Origin: Meiothermus sp.
Lineage (GTDB): Bacteria > Deinococcota > Deinococci > Deinococcales > Thermaceae
Direction: 5' to 3'
Assembly: GCF_026004075.1 (NCBI RefSeq)
Contig: NZ_BPIK01000001.1
Span: 846,041 to 910,040 of the forward strand
DNA length: 64,000 bases
Shown: positions 38,614 through 47,879 of the stretch, in pieces
How positions within the stretch are numbered: position 1 is the first letter of the stretch
Layout: each line of letters begins with the position of its first letter
Notes under the pieces: model-generated
What the model was told of the DNA's origin: nothing
Seen by the model: only the letters and a program-made list of their open reading frames with translations
Databases searched by the model: none
Program-made: the position numbers and the translations under genes

Positions 38614-40185
38614 ATGCTACGAAGAGTGCAAATGAATACCGCCCCGCAGGCCAACCGCAGTTTTTTTCAGCAAGCCTGGATTCGCTTCAAGCGGCATCCC
38701 CTGGCCCGGCTGGGTGCCGTGGTGCTGCTGGTGTTTTATCTGGGCGCCCTGTTTGCCGATTTCCTGGCGCCTTATCCAGAAGAGAAAAGCTTCCGCGATT
38801 TTTCTTTTGCCTCGCCTACCCAGATTTTCTGGCGCGACGAGCAGGGGCGTCTGACCCGGCCTTATGTGTGTGCTTCTGAGCGGCGCCGGAACCTCGAGAC
38901 CTTCAAGGTCGAGGTCATCACCGACTGTGAGAAAGGCCGCTATCCCATCTACTTTTTTGTGAAAGGGGAGCCTTACCGCTTCCTGGGGCTCATCCCTACC
39001 GACCTGCGCTTGATGGGCGGGCCTTGGCTGCTGGAAGACCAGGCCAAGCTTTTTCTGTGGGGCACCGACGACTTTGGCCGGGACATCTGGGGCCGTATCT
39101 GGTTTGGCGGTCGTATCAGCCTGACCATTGGTATTTTTGCGGTAGCCCTGGCCCTCATTATCGGTATCTTCATGGGCAGTATCTCCGGCTACTACGCCGG
39201 TCGTCCGGTTACGTTCAGTATCGGGATACTCAACCCACAGTTCTGGGCTTTTATTCGGGGCAGTCCCTGGTACACCCACCTGTTGGCTGCTTTGGGGCTG
39301 GTGCTCATCGCTGGCCTGCTGCTGGGCATGGGGTATGGTTACCAGAACTACATCCGCCCCGACCTTCAGCGGGTTAGCACGCTGGCTCTGGGCGCGCTGG
39401 GCCTGGTGGTCGGGTTGGTGTTGCTTGGGGGAATACTGTACGCCTTGGTCTGGAAAAGCCACCTGGCCAGGGCTTTGCTCTGGCTTTCGGCCTGGGTGGG
39501 CATCGCCTGGCTGCTCTGGATTACGGTCTGGGGTTTCTGGCAGAGCAGCCGGGGCCTCGAGGCCATCGTAGCGGCCTTGATTGGTGCGGTGTTGCTCGGG
39601 GCAATCGGCTATATTCTGCTCTGGCCCCGGATCGAATTTGACCTCGACACCATCATCATGCGCACGGTCGAGGTGCTGGCGGCCATCCCCGACCTCTTCT
39701 TGCTGATCATCCTCTCGGTGCTGATTCCCATGGAAATGCCGCCGGCGGTGCGCTTTGTGCTGGTGGTGACGATTCTCTCCTTTGTGAACTGGGGTGGGCT
39801 GGCCCGCATCATCCGCAGCCAGGTGCTGCAACTGCGCGAGATGGAGTTTGCCCAGGCTGCGCAGGCCCTGGGCGCTGGCGATGCCCGCATCATCATCCGA
39901 CACGTGTTGCCGGGAACCTACACCTATCTGATTGTTGCCGTTACCCTGGCCATCCCTGGGTTCATCCTGGGCGAGTCGGGCCTCTCCTTTTTGGGGCTGG
40001 GCATTCAGGAGCCCGCTACCTCCTGGGGCCTTATGCTTTCCAAGGCCCAGGCCACCGGTATCACAGCCTTTACCGAGCGGCCCTGGCTTCTGATCCCAGG
40101 GGTATTCATCCTTTTGGCGGTTTTGGCGTATAACTTCATGGGTGATGGCCTGCGCGATGCGCTTGATCCTCGCACCAAGGTGTAG
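38614..40185 (+). CDS. Oligopeptide ABC transporter permease (DppC/OppC-like) with a large membrane insertion
   Basis: 523 residues, against about 280-350 for the family. The DppC core is clear: first helix with RFKRHPLARLGAVVLLVFY, WGTDDFGRDIWGRIWFGGRISLTIG, and the coupling loop EMEFAQAAQALGAGDARIIIRHVLPGT. Two additions are seen: a loop of about 95 residues between helix 1 and the GTDDFGRD motif, and about 145 residues with four hydrophobic segments inserted between SGYYAG and DTIIMRTVEVLAAIP. ATG at 38614 is chosen because a run of seven G ends six bases before it. ATG at 38608 is possible. Confidence 0.9.
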   Translation: MLRRVQMNTAPQANRSFFQQAWIRFKRHPLARLGAVVLLVFYLGALFADFLAPYPEEKSFRDFSFASPTQIFWRDEQGRLTRPYVCASERRRNLETFKVEVITDCEKGRYPIYFFVKGEPYRFLGLIPTDLRLMGGPWLLEDQAKLFLWGTDDFGRDIWGRIWFGGRISLTIGIFAVALALIIGIFMGSISGYYAGRPVTFSIGILNPQFWAFIRGSPWYTHLLAALGLVLIAGLLLGMGYGYQNYIRPDLQRVSTLALGALGLVVGLVLLGGILYALVWKSHLARALLWLSAWVGIAWLLWITVWGFWQSSRGLEAIVAALIGAVLLGAIGYILLWPRIEFDLDTIIMRTVEVLAAIPDLFLLIILSVLIPMEMPPAVRFVLVVTILSFVNWGGLARIIRSQVLQLREMEFAQAAQALGAGDARIIIRHVLPGTYTYLIVAVTLAIPGFILGESGLSFLGLGIQEPATSWGLMLSKAQATGITAFTERPWLLIPGVFILLAVLAYNFMGDGLRDALDPRTKV

Positions 40186-40266
40186 CTAGGGGCCCGGATC
40201 GCGACAAAGGTGCTTTCCCAGGTTGCATGATCCGTGATGTTCAGGCCAAGCTAACCCAGTTGGCGA

Positions 40267-40272
40267 TATAAT
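40267..40272 (+). promoter_or_regulatory. Possible internal promoter before the ATPase genes
   Basis: A perfect TATAAT lies 36 bases before the first ATPase gene, within a 123-base gap. No matching -35 box was found, so support is weak. Confidence 0.35.
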
Positions 40273-40308
40273 GGCAAAATCTGCGGTTGCAGTGCTCTAG
40301 GAGTTGGA

Positions 40309-41333
40309 ATGGACGAGAAACGGCTGGTGGATGTAAAAGACCTCAAGGTTCACTTCTTTACCGACGACGGCGTGGTCAAAGCCGTGGATGGGGTGTCCTT
40401 TCACATTGACAAAGGCGAGACCCTGGCGGTGGTAGGGGAGTCGGGCTCGGGCAAATCGGTCACGAGCCTGGCCATGATGCGCCTGATTCCCAACCCACCG
40501 GGCAAGATTGTGGGCGGGCAGATGCTCTTCCGGGGCAAAGATGGCAAGGTGCGCGACCTGGTCAAAGAAGACGAGGCCACCATGCGCAAGATTCGTGGCA
40601 ACGACATCGCCATGATCTTTCAGGAGCCCATGACCAGCCTCAACCCGGTCTATACGGTGGGCGATCAGATTGCCGAGGCCATCGTGCTGCACCAGGGTAA
40701 AAGCAAAAAGGAGGCGCTCGAGCAGGCCGCCGAGATGCTCGACCTGGTGGGCATCCCCGAACCCAAAAAGCGCCTGGCCAACTACCCCCACCAGATGTCG
40801 GGGGGTATGCGCCAGCGGGTGATGATCGCCATGGCGCTGTCCTGTAACCCTTCGCTCCTCATCGCCGACGAGCCCACCACCGCCCTGGACGTGACCATCC
40901 AGGCCCAGATTCTGGAGCTCATGAAAAAACTCCAGGAGGAGATCGGCATGAGCATCCTGTTCATTACCCACAACCTGGGCGTGGTGGCCGAGATGGCCGA
41001 CCGGGTGGTGGTGATGTACGCAGGTCGGGCCGTCGAGGAAGCCGATGTGGTGCCCACCTTCAAGAAGCCCCTGCACCCCTACACCATGGGCCTCTTAAAC
41101 TCGGTGCCCCGGCTCGATCTGGCGGCCACACACCAGCAGCGCCTGGAGGCCATCCCGGGCAACGTACCCAACCCGCTCAACCTGCCCCCGGGCTGTGCCT
41201 TCCACCCGCGCTGCAAGTTCTTCAAACCGGGGTTGTGCGACACCGAGACTCCCGTGCTGCAGGATGCTGGAGAGGGACATATGGTGCGCTGCGTGCGCTG
41301 GGCTGAGATTCAAAAAGGCGAGGCGGTGGGAGC

Positions 41334-41337
<4 letters not shown>
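40309..41337 (+). CDS. Oligopeptide ABC transporter ATPase (DppD/OppD-like)
   Basis: 342 residues: Walker [10 protein letters not shown]-loop [18 protein letters not shown], signature [12 protein letters not shown], Walker [14 protein letters not shown]-loop FITHNLGVV. The C-terminal oligo_HPY extension has four cysteines ([16 protein letters not shown] ... VRC), a pattern that can hold a 4Fe-4S cluster in DppD-type ATPases. Its stop overlaps the start of the next gene by four bases. Confidence 0.95.
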
Positions 41338-42344
<1,007 letters not shown>

Positions 42345-42361
42345 CCACAGCCCATGAGAAG

Positions 42362-42385
42362 AGCGCCCTCATTGGGCGCTTTTTT
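42362..42385 (+). terminator. Terminator of the oligopeptide ABC operon
   Basis: AGCGCCC, loop TCATT, GGGCGCT followed by a T-run (42380-42385). Intrinsic terminator just after the last ATPase gene. Confidence 0.92.
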
Positions 42386-42458
42386 GTTTGGAGGTCAGTT
42401 CAATGCGCAATGAGCCTTCTCTCATCCTGGTAGATAGGGGGGATGATTTACTGGGCAC

Positions 42459-43733
42459 ATGCGAAAACAGTTGTTGTTAGGGGCAATGGCGCTGCTGGGT
42501 GCAGTAGAGGCCCAGGAAGCGGTCATTTACCGGGGCTTTGCCGAGCTAAGGCAGCCGCAAACCTTACCGCAAAACGAGTGGGTCTGGGAGCCCGGCGAGG
42601 CCCTGTTTCAAAGCCTGGTTCCGGGAACCCTGCGCTTGATTGGGGTGGCCGAACAGTCGCGGCGTGTGGAGGTAGCGGCCCAGCCGAACCCTCTACTGGC
42701 TTATGTGGGCAAGGAGGTGCAGTTTTTCTGGGAGGGCCAGTGGCGCAAGGCCACCCTGGTGAGCGCCGAGCGGAATCTATACCTGTACGAGGGCCGCTAC
42801 CTGGTGGGGCTGCCCGGAACGGTGGCCTACCCCGACCCCAGCGGGTTTAGCGCTGCGCCCGGCCCCAGGGTTACCTTCCTCTACCAGGGGGCAGGGGCGG
42901 CCACGCTGGCCTACCTGACTCGAGCCCTCACCTGGAGCCTGCGCTACACCCTCGAGGATGGCGAACTCACGGGCTGGGCCACCCTGACCAACGCGCTGGG
43001 CCGCCCCTTGCAGCTGGGCCGAACCGAACTGGTAGCGGGGAGCGTGCCCTTGCTGGAGGGAGGGTTCAACGTACCGGCCCCCCGCCCCGAGACCCGGATG
43101 CTACAGGCCGCCCCTGCCATGGCCGACGCTACAGAAGCAGAGTTTGTGGGGGAGACAGCCGGCACCTACCGCTACCGCCTGCCAGGGGTGGTGAGGCTCG
43201 AGCCCGGCCTCACCGAGCTGCCCTTTATGAGGGCCCGGGTACAGCCGGTATATTTGTGGCGCTTGCAAACGGGTTTTAGCACCGGGCGGGAGCTGGCTTT
43301 CGTGCGGGGTTTCCGCTTCGTGGCACCAGAAAACCTGGCTGCCGGGGTGGTGAGCATCCGCGAGCAGGGGGTGTTTGTGGGGCAGGCCAGCACCGGCGAT
43401 ACCGCCAAAGGCAACAACGTGACCTTGATACTGGGCGCCGATCCCGAGGGCCGGGCCACCCGACAGGTGGAGCAACAGACCCGCAACCGCTTCCGTGTGA
43501 CCACCAGCGTGCGCAACCCCAAGTCCTATCCGGTTGAAGTCGAAATCCAGGAGACAATGCCACAGCCCTTCACCCTGGAAGTGCTAGATTCCGCCTCGGG
43601 ACAGACGGCTAACGCCGCTGTTCAGCCAGGGGAGGGCCTCGAGCGCACCCCTGAGGGCTACCGCATCCGCTTTACCCTGGCCCCAGGCCAGAGCCGTTCA
43701 TATGTCTATACCCTCACCCTGCAACAGCGTTAG
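42459..43733 (+). CDS. Exported DUF4139-like protein
   Basis: 424 residues with signal peptide MRKQLLLGAMALLGAVEAQ. The middle region ALTWSLRYTLEDGELTGWATLTNALGRPLQLGRTELVAGSV matches the DUF4139 pattern (W-x-Y-x-L and LxAG), and the C-terminal part (VTTSVRNPKSYPVEVEIQETMPQPF) resembles the same family. Function unknown. All-beta, probably periplasmic. TTTACT ends six bases before the ATG. Confidence 0.68.
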   Translation: MRKQLLLGAMALLGAVEAQEAVIYRGFAELRQPQTLPQNEWVWEPGEALFQSLVPGTLRLIGVAEQSRRVEVAAQPNPLLAYVGKEVQFFWEGQWRKATLVSAERNLYLYEGRYLVGLPGTVAYPDPSGFSAAPGPRVTFLYQGAGAATLAYLTRALTWSLRYTLEDGELTGWATLTNALGRPLQLGRTELVAGSVPLLEGGFNVPAPRPETRMLQAAPAMADATEAEFVGETAGTYRYRLPGVVRLEPGLTELPFMRARVQPVYLWRLQTGFSTGRELAFVRGFRFVAPENLAAGVVSIREQGVFVGQASTGDTAKGNNVTLILGADPEGRATRQVEQQTRNRFRVTTSVRNPKSYPVEVEIQETMPQPFTLEVLDSASGQTANAAVQPGEGLERTPEGYRIRFTLAPGQSRSYVYTLTLQQR

Positions 43734-43752
43734 GTGTTTTAAGGGTATGCAC

Positions 43753-43781
43753 TTCGTACTGACCCGTGGGTCAGGTAGAGT
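43753..43781 (+). promoter_or_regulatory. Promoter with internal palindrome before the S9 peptidase
   Basis: TTCGTA (43753-43758), 17-base spacer, TAGAGT (43776-43781), then six bases to GTG at 43788. The spacer is largely a perfect palindrome, CTGACCC-GT-GGGTCAG (43759-43774), placed where a repressor would block RNA polymerase. Confidence 0.5.
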
Positions 43782-43787
43782 ATGGGG

Positions 43788-45638
43788 GTGACAACCGACC
43801 TGCTCTATCAACTCCGTTTTCTGTCCGACCTGACCGAAGGCCCCGCCGGTAAGCCGCTCTTCGTCTATACCGATATCGAGCGGCCCGAAAAAGACCCGCC
43901 CCGCTACCGCAGCCGCCTGGCTACCTGGGACGGCGGATTGCGCCTTCTAACCCAGGGCGAGGCCAAAGCGCCGTTCTGGCGCGGTGATTACATCTACTTC
44001 ACCCGCAAGGTGGACAAGGCCAGCCAGCTTTTTCGCCTGCCCCTGTCGGGCGGCGAGGCCGAACAGGTGACCCAGTTCAAAGCTGGTATCGAGGGCTATA
44101 AGGTAAGCCCGGATGGCCGCCGGATTGCCTTGCTGACTCGAGGGGAGTACGAGCCGCCCAAACCCGACGCGCCCCGCATCTACGAGACCTGGCCGGTCAA
44201 GTTCGATGGCAGGGGCCTGCTGCCGGGGCAGCCCAGGGAGCTCTGGCTGTGGGAAAACGGACAGGCCAAACCCCTGGTCAAGCTGGCTCAGGACGTGGAG
44301 GAAGTGGTGTGGGATCTGGCGGGCACGGGGCTGTATTTTACGGCCTCGAGCACGCCGCAGGAGCGCTGGGGCTGGATCCAGCGGGCCTACCACGTGGGTT
44401 TGGACGGCCAGATCAACGAACTGTTTGGGGGCGTGGGGCCCATCGTCGGCCTGGAACCCACCCCCGACGGCGGCCTGGTCTACCTGGCCCACGCCTGGGA
44501 GCGGGGGGGTGGCACGGAACACAAGCTCCACTACCGCAGCGTGGATGGGCAGGTGCGTGTGCTGGCCCAGGGTTCTTTTTTGAACTCGGTCAACTCGGAT
44601 GTGCGCATCGGCGCGGGAACCCAGACCCCCAGGATGGGGCCCGATGGGCGGATTTATGTGGTGGTCACCCAGGAGGGGTCGGCCCGTCTCTTGGCGGTGA
44701 CGCTCGAGGGCCAGGCTGAGTTCGTCAGCCCAGCAGAGGCTAGCATTCTGGGCTTCTCCTTTTGCGCTAACAAGCTCTACACCCTTTCGGAAAACTTTAC
44801 CCGTGGGGCTTGCCTGGCCCAGCAGGGAACGGTGCTCTTCGACCCCAACGCCGATGCGCTGCCCATCCTGCCCGTCCCCCTCGAGGTGCGCTACAAGGCC
44901 CCGGAAGGCCATACCGTGCAGGGCTGGGTGCTGCTTCCGGAAGGCGACGGCCCCCATCCGCTGATTCTGTACATCCACGGGGGCCCCCACACAGCCTTCG
45001 GCAACGCACTGATGCTCCAGCTCCAGCTCTTCCGCGCCGCCGGGTTTGCGGTGGCCTACTGCAACCCCCGGGGCTCCACCGGCTACGGGCAGGACTATAC
45101 CGACCTGGCCCGGCGCTGGGGCGAAATTGACGAGCAAGACCTGCTGGGCTTTTTAGACCACGTGCTGGGCCAGTTTCCCCTGGATTCTAACCGTGTTGCG
45201 GTGGCCGGGGGGTCGTATGGGGGTTACATGACTAACTGGCTCACCGCCCGCCACCCCGAACGCTTCAGGGCCGCTGTTACCGACCGCAGCATCTGCAACT
45301 GGACGAGCTTTTACGGTGCTGCCGATATTGGGCCGCGCTTTACTTACCTACAGCTTGGGGCTAAACCCTGGGAGAACCCCGAGGTGCTGTGGCAAAAAAG
45401 CCCGCTCTCGCTGGCCCACCAGGTACAAACTCCCACTCTGGTGGTGCACTCCGAGCAAGACCATCGCTGCCCCATAGATCAGGGCGAAACCTGGTACACC
45501 GTGCTTCTGCAAAAGGGCGTGCCCACCCGGTTCTTCAGGGTTCCCGAGGAGGGACACGAACTGAGCCGCTCAGGACGGCCCGACCGCCGCATCGCCCGGC
45601 TGGAGGCCTACCTGGAGTGGTTTAAGAAGCATCTGTGA
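43788..45638 (+). CDS. S9-family serine peptidase (acylaminoacyl-peptidase type)
   Basis: Prolyl-oligopeptidase family exo/oligopeptidase, 616 residues. The N-terminal part (about residues 10-360) is a beta-propeller. The C-terminal alpha/beta-hydrolase has IHGGPHTAFG (oxyanion), GGSYGGYM (nucleophile serine), SEQDHRCP (aspartate) and EEGHEL (histidine). Cytoplasmic, no signal peptide. GTG at 43788 is preferred over ATG at 43782 because the -10 box abuts that ATG, while its distance to the GTG equals the six-base spacing seen elsewhere. Confidence 0.92.
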   Translation: MTTDLLYQLRFLSDLTEGPAGKPLFVYTDIERPEKDPPRYRSRLATWDGGLRLLTQGEAKAPFWRGDYIYFTRKVDKASQLFRLPLSGGEAEQVTQFKAGIEGYKVSPDGRRIALLTRGEYEPPKPDAPRIYETWPVKFDGRGLLPGQPRELWLWENGQAKPLVKLAQDVEEVVWDLAGTGLYFTASSTPQERWGWIQRAYHVGLDGQINELFGGVGPIVGLEPTPDGGLVYLAHAWERGGGTEHKLHYRSVDGQVRVLAQGSFLNSVNSDVRIGAGTQTPRMGPDGRIYVVVTQEGSARLLAVTLEGQAEFVSPAEASILGFSFCANKLYTLSENFTRGACLAQQGTVLFDPNADALPILPVPLEVRYKAPEGHTVQGWVLLPEGDGPHPLILYIHGGPHTAFGNALMLQLQLFRAAGFAVAYCNPRGSTGYGQDYTDLARRWGEIDEQDLLGFLDHVLGQFPLDSNRVAVAGGSYGGYMTNWLTARHPERFRAAVTDRSICNWTSFYGAADIGPRFTYLQLGAKPWENPEVLWQKSPLSLAHQVQTPTLVVHSEQDHRCPIDQGETWYTVLLQKGVPTRFFRVPEEGHELSRSGRPDRRIARLEAYLEWFKKHL

Positions 45639-45654
45639 GCCAGAGCGTAAAGGG

Positions 45655-45690
45655 CCAGGGGCCGGTTGAACCTGTCGAGGCCGGCCCTGG
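45655..45690 (+). terminator. Hairpin after the S9 peptidase gene
   Basis: CCAGGGGCCGG/CCGGCCCTGG stem with one bulged G and loop TTGAACCTGTCGAGG, followed by TTATTTT. Probably ends the peptidase message. The loop shares CCTGTCGA with the hairpin at 19259-19293. Confidence 0.6.
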
Positions 45691-45752
45691 TTATTTTCTA
45701 GAACGGTTGTACCCCTCAAAGAGCAAACACTTTTGCCAGCCCCGATCTACCC

Positions 45753-45782
45753 AAAAAGAAAAAGGCGGGCAGGCCCGCCTTT
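45753..45782 (-). terminator. Terminator of the Roadblock operon
   Basis: Ten-base inverted repeat AAAGGCGGGC/GCCCGCCTTT with a 2-base centre. On the minus strand the stem is followed by TTTTTCTTTTT. Lies 15 bases past the stop of the DUF3467 gene. May also work weakly on the plus strand. Confidence 0.85.
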
Positions 45783-45796
45783 CGTGTTCGCTACGA

Positions 45797-46090
45797 CTAG
45801 GCTTTGGAGGTGTCCATGGCCTCGGGGATGACCCCGTAGGTCTCCTCGTAACGCTGGATGTTTTCGGCCAGACTGCGCAGCAGGGCCTTGGCGTGCTGGG
45901 GGCTGGTGATAATCCGGCTGGTCACCACCGCCACCACCTGATTGGGCTGTCCGCCGGGCTGCATCAGGGCAAAGTCGAGGTAGAACTCGTTTTTTTGATG
46001 GGAGAAAATGGCAAAGTTGGCATATTTGCCAAGGGCGGTTTCGCGATCGATGTCTACGCGCAGCTCGGGTACCTGTGAAACTTCACTCAC
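45797..46090 (-). CDS. DUF3467 family protein
   Basis: 97 residues. The pattern LRVDIDRETALGKYANFAIFSHQKNEFYLDFALMQPG and VAVVTSRIITSPQHAKALLRSLAENIQRYEETYG matches DUF3467, small beta/alpha proteins of unknown function. Overlaps the end of the upstream Roadblock gene by four bases (ATGA), so the products are probably made together and may interact. Confidence 0.8.
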   Translation of the reverse strand: MSEVSQVPELRVDIDRETALGKYANFAIFSHQKNEFYLDFALMQPGGQPNQVVAVVTSRIITSPQHAKALLRSLAENIQRYEETYGVIPEAMDTSKA

Positions 46091-46440
46091 GATAAAGCCT
46101 CCTGGAGGCGTGGAATACTTTTTTTGAGCTGGAAGCGTACTCGACCCAGGCTTTGCATGGAGTCTATCAGCACAACCAGCAGGTATCCACCCTCGAGCGG
46201 AACCAGCAAAACTGGCCCCTCGGGGTACTCTACCATGACTTCTTCTACCTCGCCGCGCTCGAGCTCCTGCGACAATGCCCTGGCAGAAGCTAAAGCGGTA
46301 GAAGCCGCGCTACCCAGAAAATCTATGTCCGGGGCCTGTTCGGTGCGTAGGCTTTCCACCACAAACCCGTCCTCGGCAACAAGCGCCGAGGCCACTACCC
46401 CCTGGGTTGCTTGTAGCTCTCGAATTACTTCTTGAACCAT
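46087..46440 (-). CDS. Roadblock/LC7 (MglB-like) protein
   Basis: 117 residues with the Roadblock fold: helix VQEVIRELQATQGVVASALVAEDGFVVES, then LLVPLEGGYLLVVLIDSMQSLGRVRFQLKKSI. Such proteins dimerise and act as GTPase-activating partners of MglA-type small GTPases in polarity and motility. No GTPase gene is adjacent. Starts 11 bases after the stop of a second Roadblock gene. Confidence 0.88.
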   Translation of the reverse strand: MVQEVIRELQATQGVVASALVAEDGFVVESLRTEQAPDIDFLGSAASTALASARALSQELERGEVEEVMVEYPEGPVLLVPLEGGYLLVVLIDSMQSLGRVRFQLKKSIPRLQEALS

Positions 46441-46451
46441 ACCATCACTCC

Positions 46452-46784
46452 CTAAATGGTTTGTGCCAGGCGCATGGCCAGACGGGAAAGCTCGAGCCCG
46501 ATATTTCTACGATCGGCACCTTTCTCAACTACAGCCCCCAGGCAGTAGCCATTGAATACCACAACCAGCACCTCCCGGTGTTCGGTAGCGAGGGTGAAGC
46601 GCCGGAGTTCACCGCCCAGGCCATGGGCAAGGGTGCGACTGGCTCGAGCCAGGGTGGCTAGCTCAGCAGCCAGCAACTCGGGTTCCGGCGTGCCTTTGCC
46701 AACGCTTTCGATGACCAAACCATCCTGGCTGGCCAACACGACCTGACGCACACCCAGCGGTACTAGGGTCTCGAGCATTTTCAT
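46452..46784 (-). CDS. Second Roadblock/LC7 (MglB-like) protein
   Basis: 110 residues from ATG at 46784 (MKMLETLVPLGVRQVVLASQDGLVIESVG). Same fold as its neighbour but with low identity, which may allow a heterodimer. A TTG at 46808 is a less likely start, as GGGGG lies about six bases before the ATG. First gene of a three-gene unit with the other Roadblock and the DUF3467 genes. Confidence 0.83.
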   Translation of the reverse strand: MKMLETLVPLGVRQVVLASQDGLVIESVGKGTPEPELLAAELATLARASRTLAHGLGGELRRFTLATEHREVLVVVFNGYCLGAVVEKGADRRNIGLELSRLAMRLAQTI

Positions 46785-46876
46785 GCACGGCCCCCGCAAT
46801 CGTTCCAAACCATACGGGATTTAGCCTAGCACAGAGCTCACCAGGGTTTTGTCCAATTGCACAAGGGAGCAGCCTT

Positions 46877-47464
46877 TTACTGATATCCGCGCCGGTTCTC
46901 CAGCGCCCTAGCCAGGGTAACTTCGTCGGCGTACTCGAGGCTGCCCCCTACCGGCAGGCCGTAAGCGAGCCGGGTCGAGCGAATATTTTGCTGATTCAAG
47001 CGTTCGGCCAGGTAACCTGCAGTGGCCTCACCCTCGACGGTCATTCCTGTTGCCAGGATCACCTCACGAACACCTTCCAGGCGAGCAAAAAGTTTTTCCA
47101 GATTAAGCTGCTCTGGCCCGACGCCCTCCAAGGGATTCAAGGCCCCGCCCAGCACATGATATAGGCCATTGTACTCGCCGCTGCGCTCGATAGCCATCAG
47201 ATCCGAGATGGTCTCAACCACGCAGATTACCGATGTATCCCGCTCGGGGTCGCCGCAGATGGGGCACAATTCGCTCTCGGCCAGATTGCCACACCGTGGG
47301 CAGGGGTGCAGGGCTTGTGCAGCCTGCAGGCTGCTTTGTAGCTCCGCCGCCACATCGGGGTTTTGTACCAAGAATAGTCCTAGCTTTTGTGCGCTCTTAG
47401 GCCCCACCCCCGGCAGACCTGCCAGGGCGCGAACGAGCTTGAGGAGCCTTTCAGGATAGCGCAT
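46877..47464 (-). CDS. recR: Recombination protein RecR
   Basis: RecFOR-pathway protein that helps load RecA onto gapped DNA. 195 residues from ATG at 47464 (MRYPERLLKLVRALAGLPGVGPKSAQKLG, helix-hairpin-helix). A C4 zinc motif CPRCGNLAESELCPIC and a Toprim domain (ICVVETISDLMAIERSGEYNGLYHVLGG) follow. The C-terminal RLAYGLPVGGSLEYADEVTLARALENRR is typical. Lies 28 bases after ybaB, the usual pairing. Confidence 0.96.
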   Translation of the reverse strand: MRYPERLLKLVRALAGLPGVGPKSAQKLGLFLVQNPDVAAELQSSLQAAQALHPCPRCGNLAESELCPICGDPERDTSVICVVETISDLMAIERSGEYNGLYHVLGGALNPLEGVGPEQLNLEKLFARLEGVREVILATGMTVEGEATAGYLAERLNQQNIRSTRLAYGLPVGGSLEYADEVTLARALENRRGYQ

Positions 47465-47492
47465 AAGATTTACCGCTGTTTGTGGAATACCG

Positions 47493-47807
47493 TTAGAACA
47501 TGTTGCCCAGCATATTACCAATGCCGCCCAGCTCGCGGCTCATCTCTTTTTCCGAAAGGTCGTGGGCTTTTTTCTGGGCATCCTGAATAGCCACCAAGAG
47601 CAAGTCTTCCAGGGCCTCGAGGTCGTCCTTATCCACGGCCTCGGGCCTGAGCTTGACACCTTGAATCTGCCCATGCCCGTTGGCGGTGATCTCTACCAAG
47701 CCCCCGCCTGCGCTGCCTACTACCGTCATCTGCCCCAGGCGCTCCTGAACCTCTGCTGCTTTTCGCTGGGCCTTCTGGGCCTCCTTCATGAGTTTTTGAA
47801 TGTTCAT
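47493..47807 (-). CDS. Nucleoid-associated protein YbaB/EbfC
   Basis: Small dimeric DNA-binding protein, 104 residues from ATG at 47807 preceded by GGAGG. N-terminal coiled coil MNIQKLMKEAQKAQRKAAEVQERLGQ, then EITANGHGQIQGVKLRPEAVD. Probably influences nucleoid structure or RecR-linked repair. The inverted repeat ACACCTA-9-TAGGTGT (47839-47861) lies upstream, with a GATAAT box next to it. Confidence 0.93.
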   Translation of the reverse strand: MNIQKLMKEAQKAQRKAAEVQERLGQMTVVGSAGGGLVEITANGHGQIQGVKLRPEAVDKDDLEALEDLLLVAIQDAQKKAHDLSEKEMSRELGGIGNMLGNMF

Positions 47808-47879
47808 CTGTTTCCTCCGCAACAACTTCTCTATTATCACACCTACATAGGCTTTAGGTGTAGACAAGAGGTGGGTGAA

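Noticed and set aside
38617-39903. Open frame of 428 codons opposite the DppC-like permease
   Set aside because: Antisense shadow without recognisable features. The permease frame has the conserved coupling loop.
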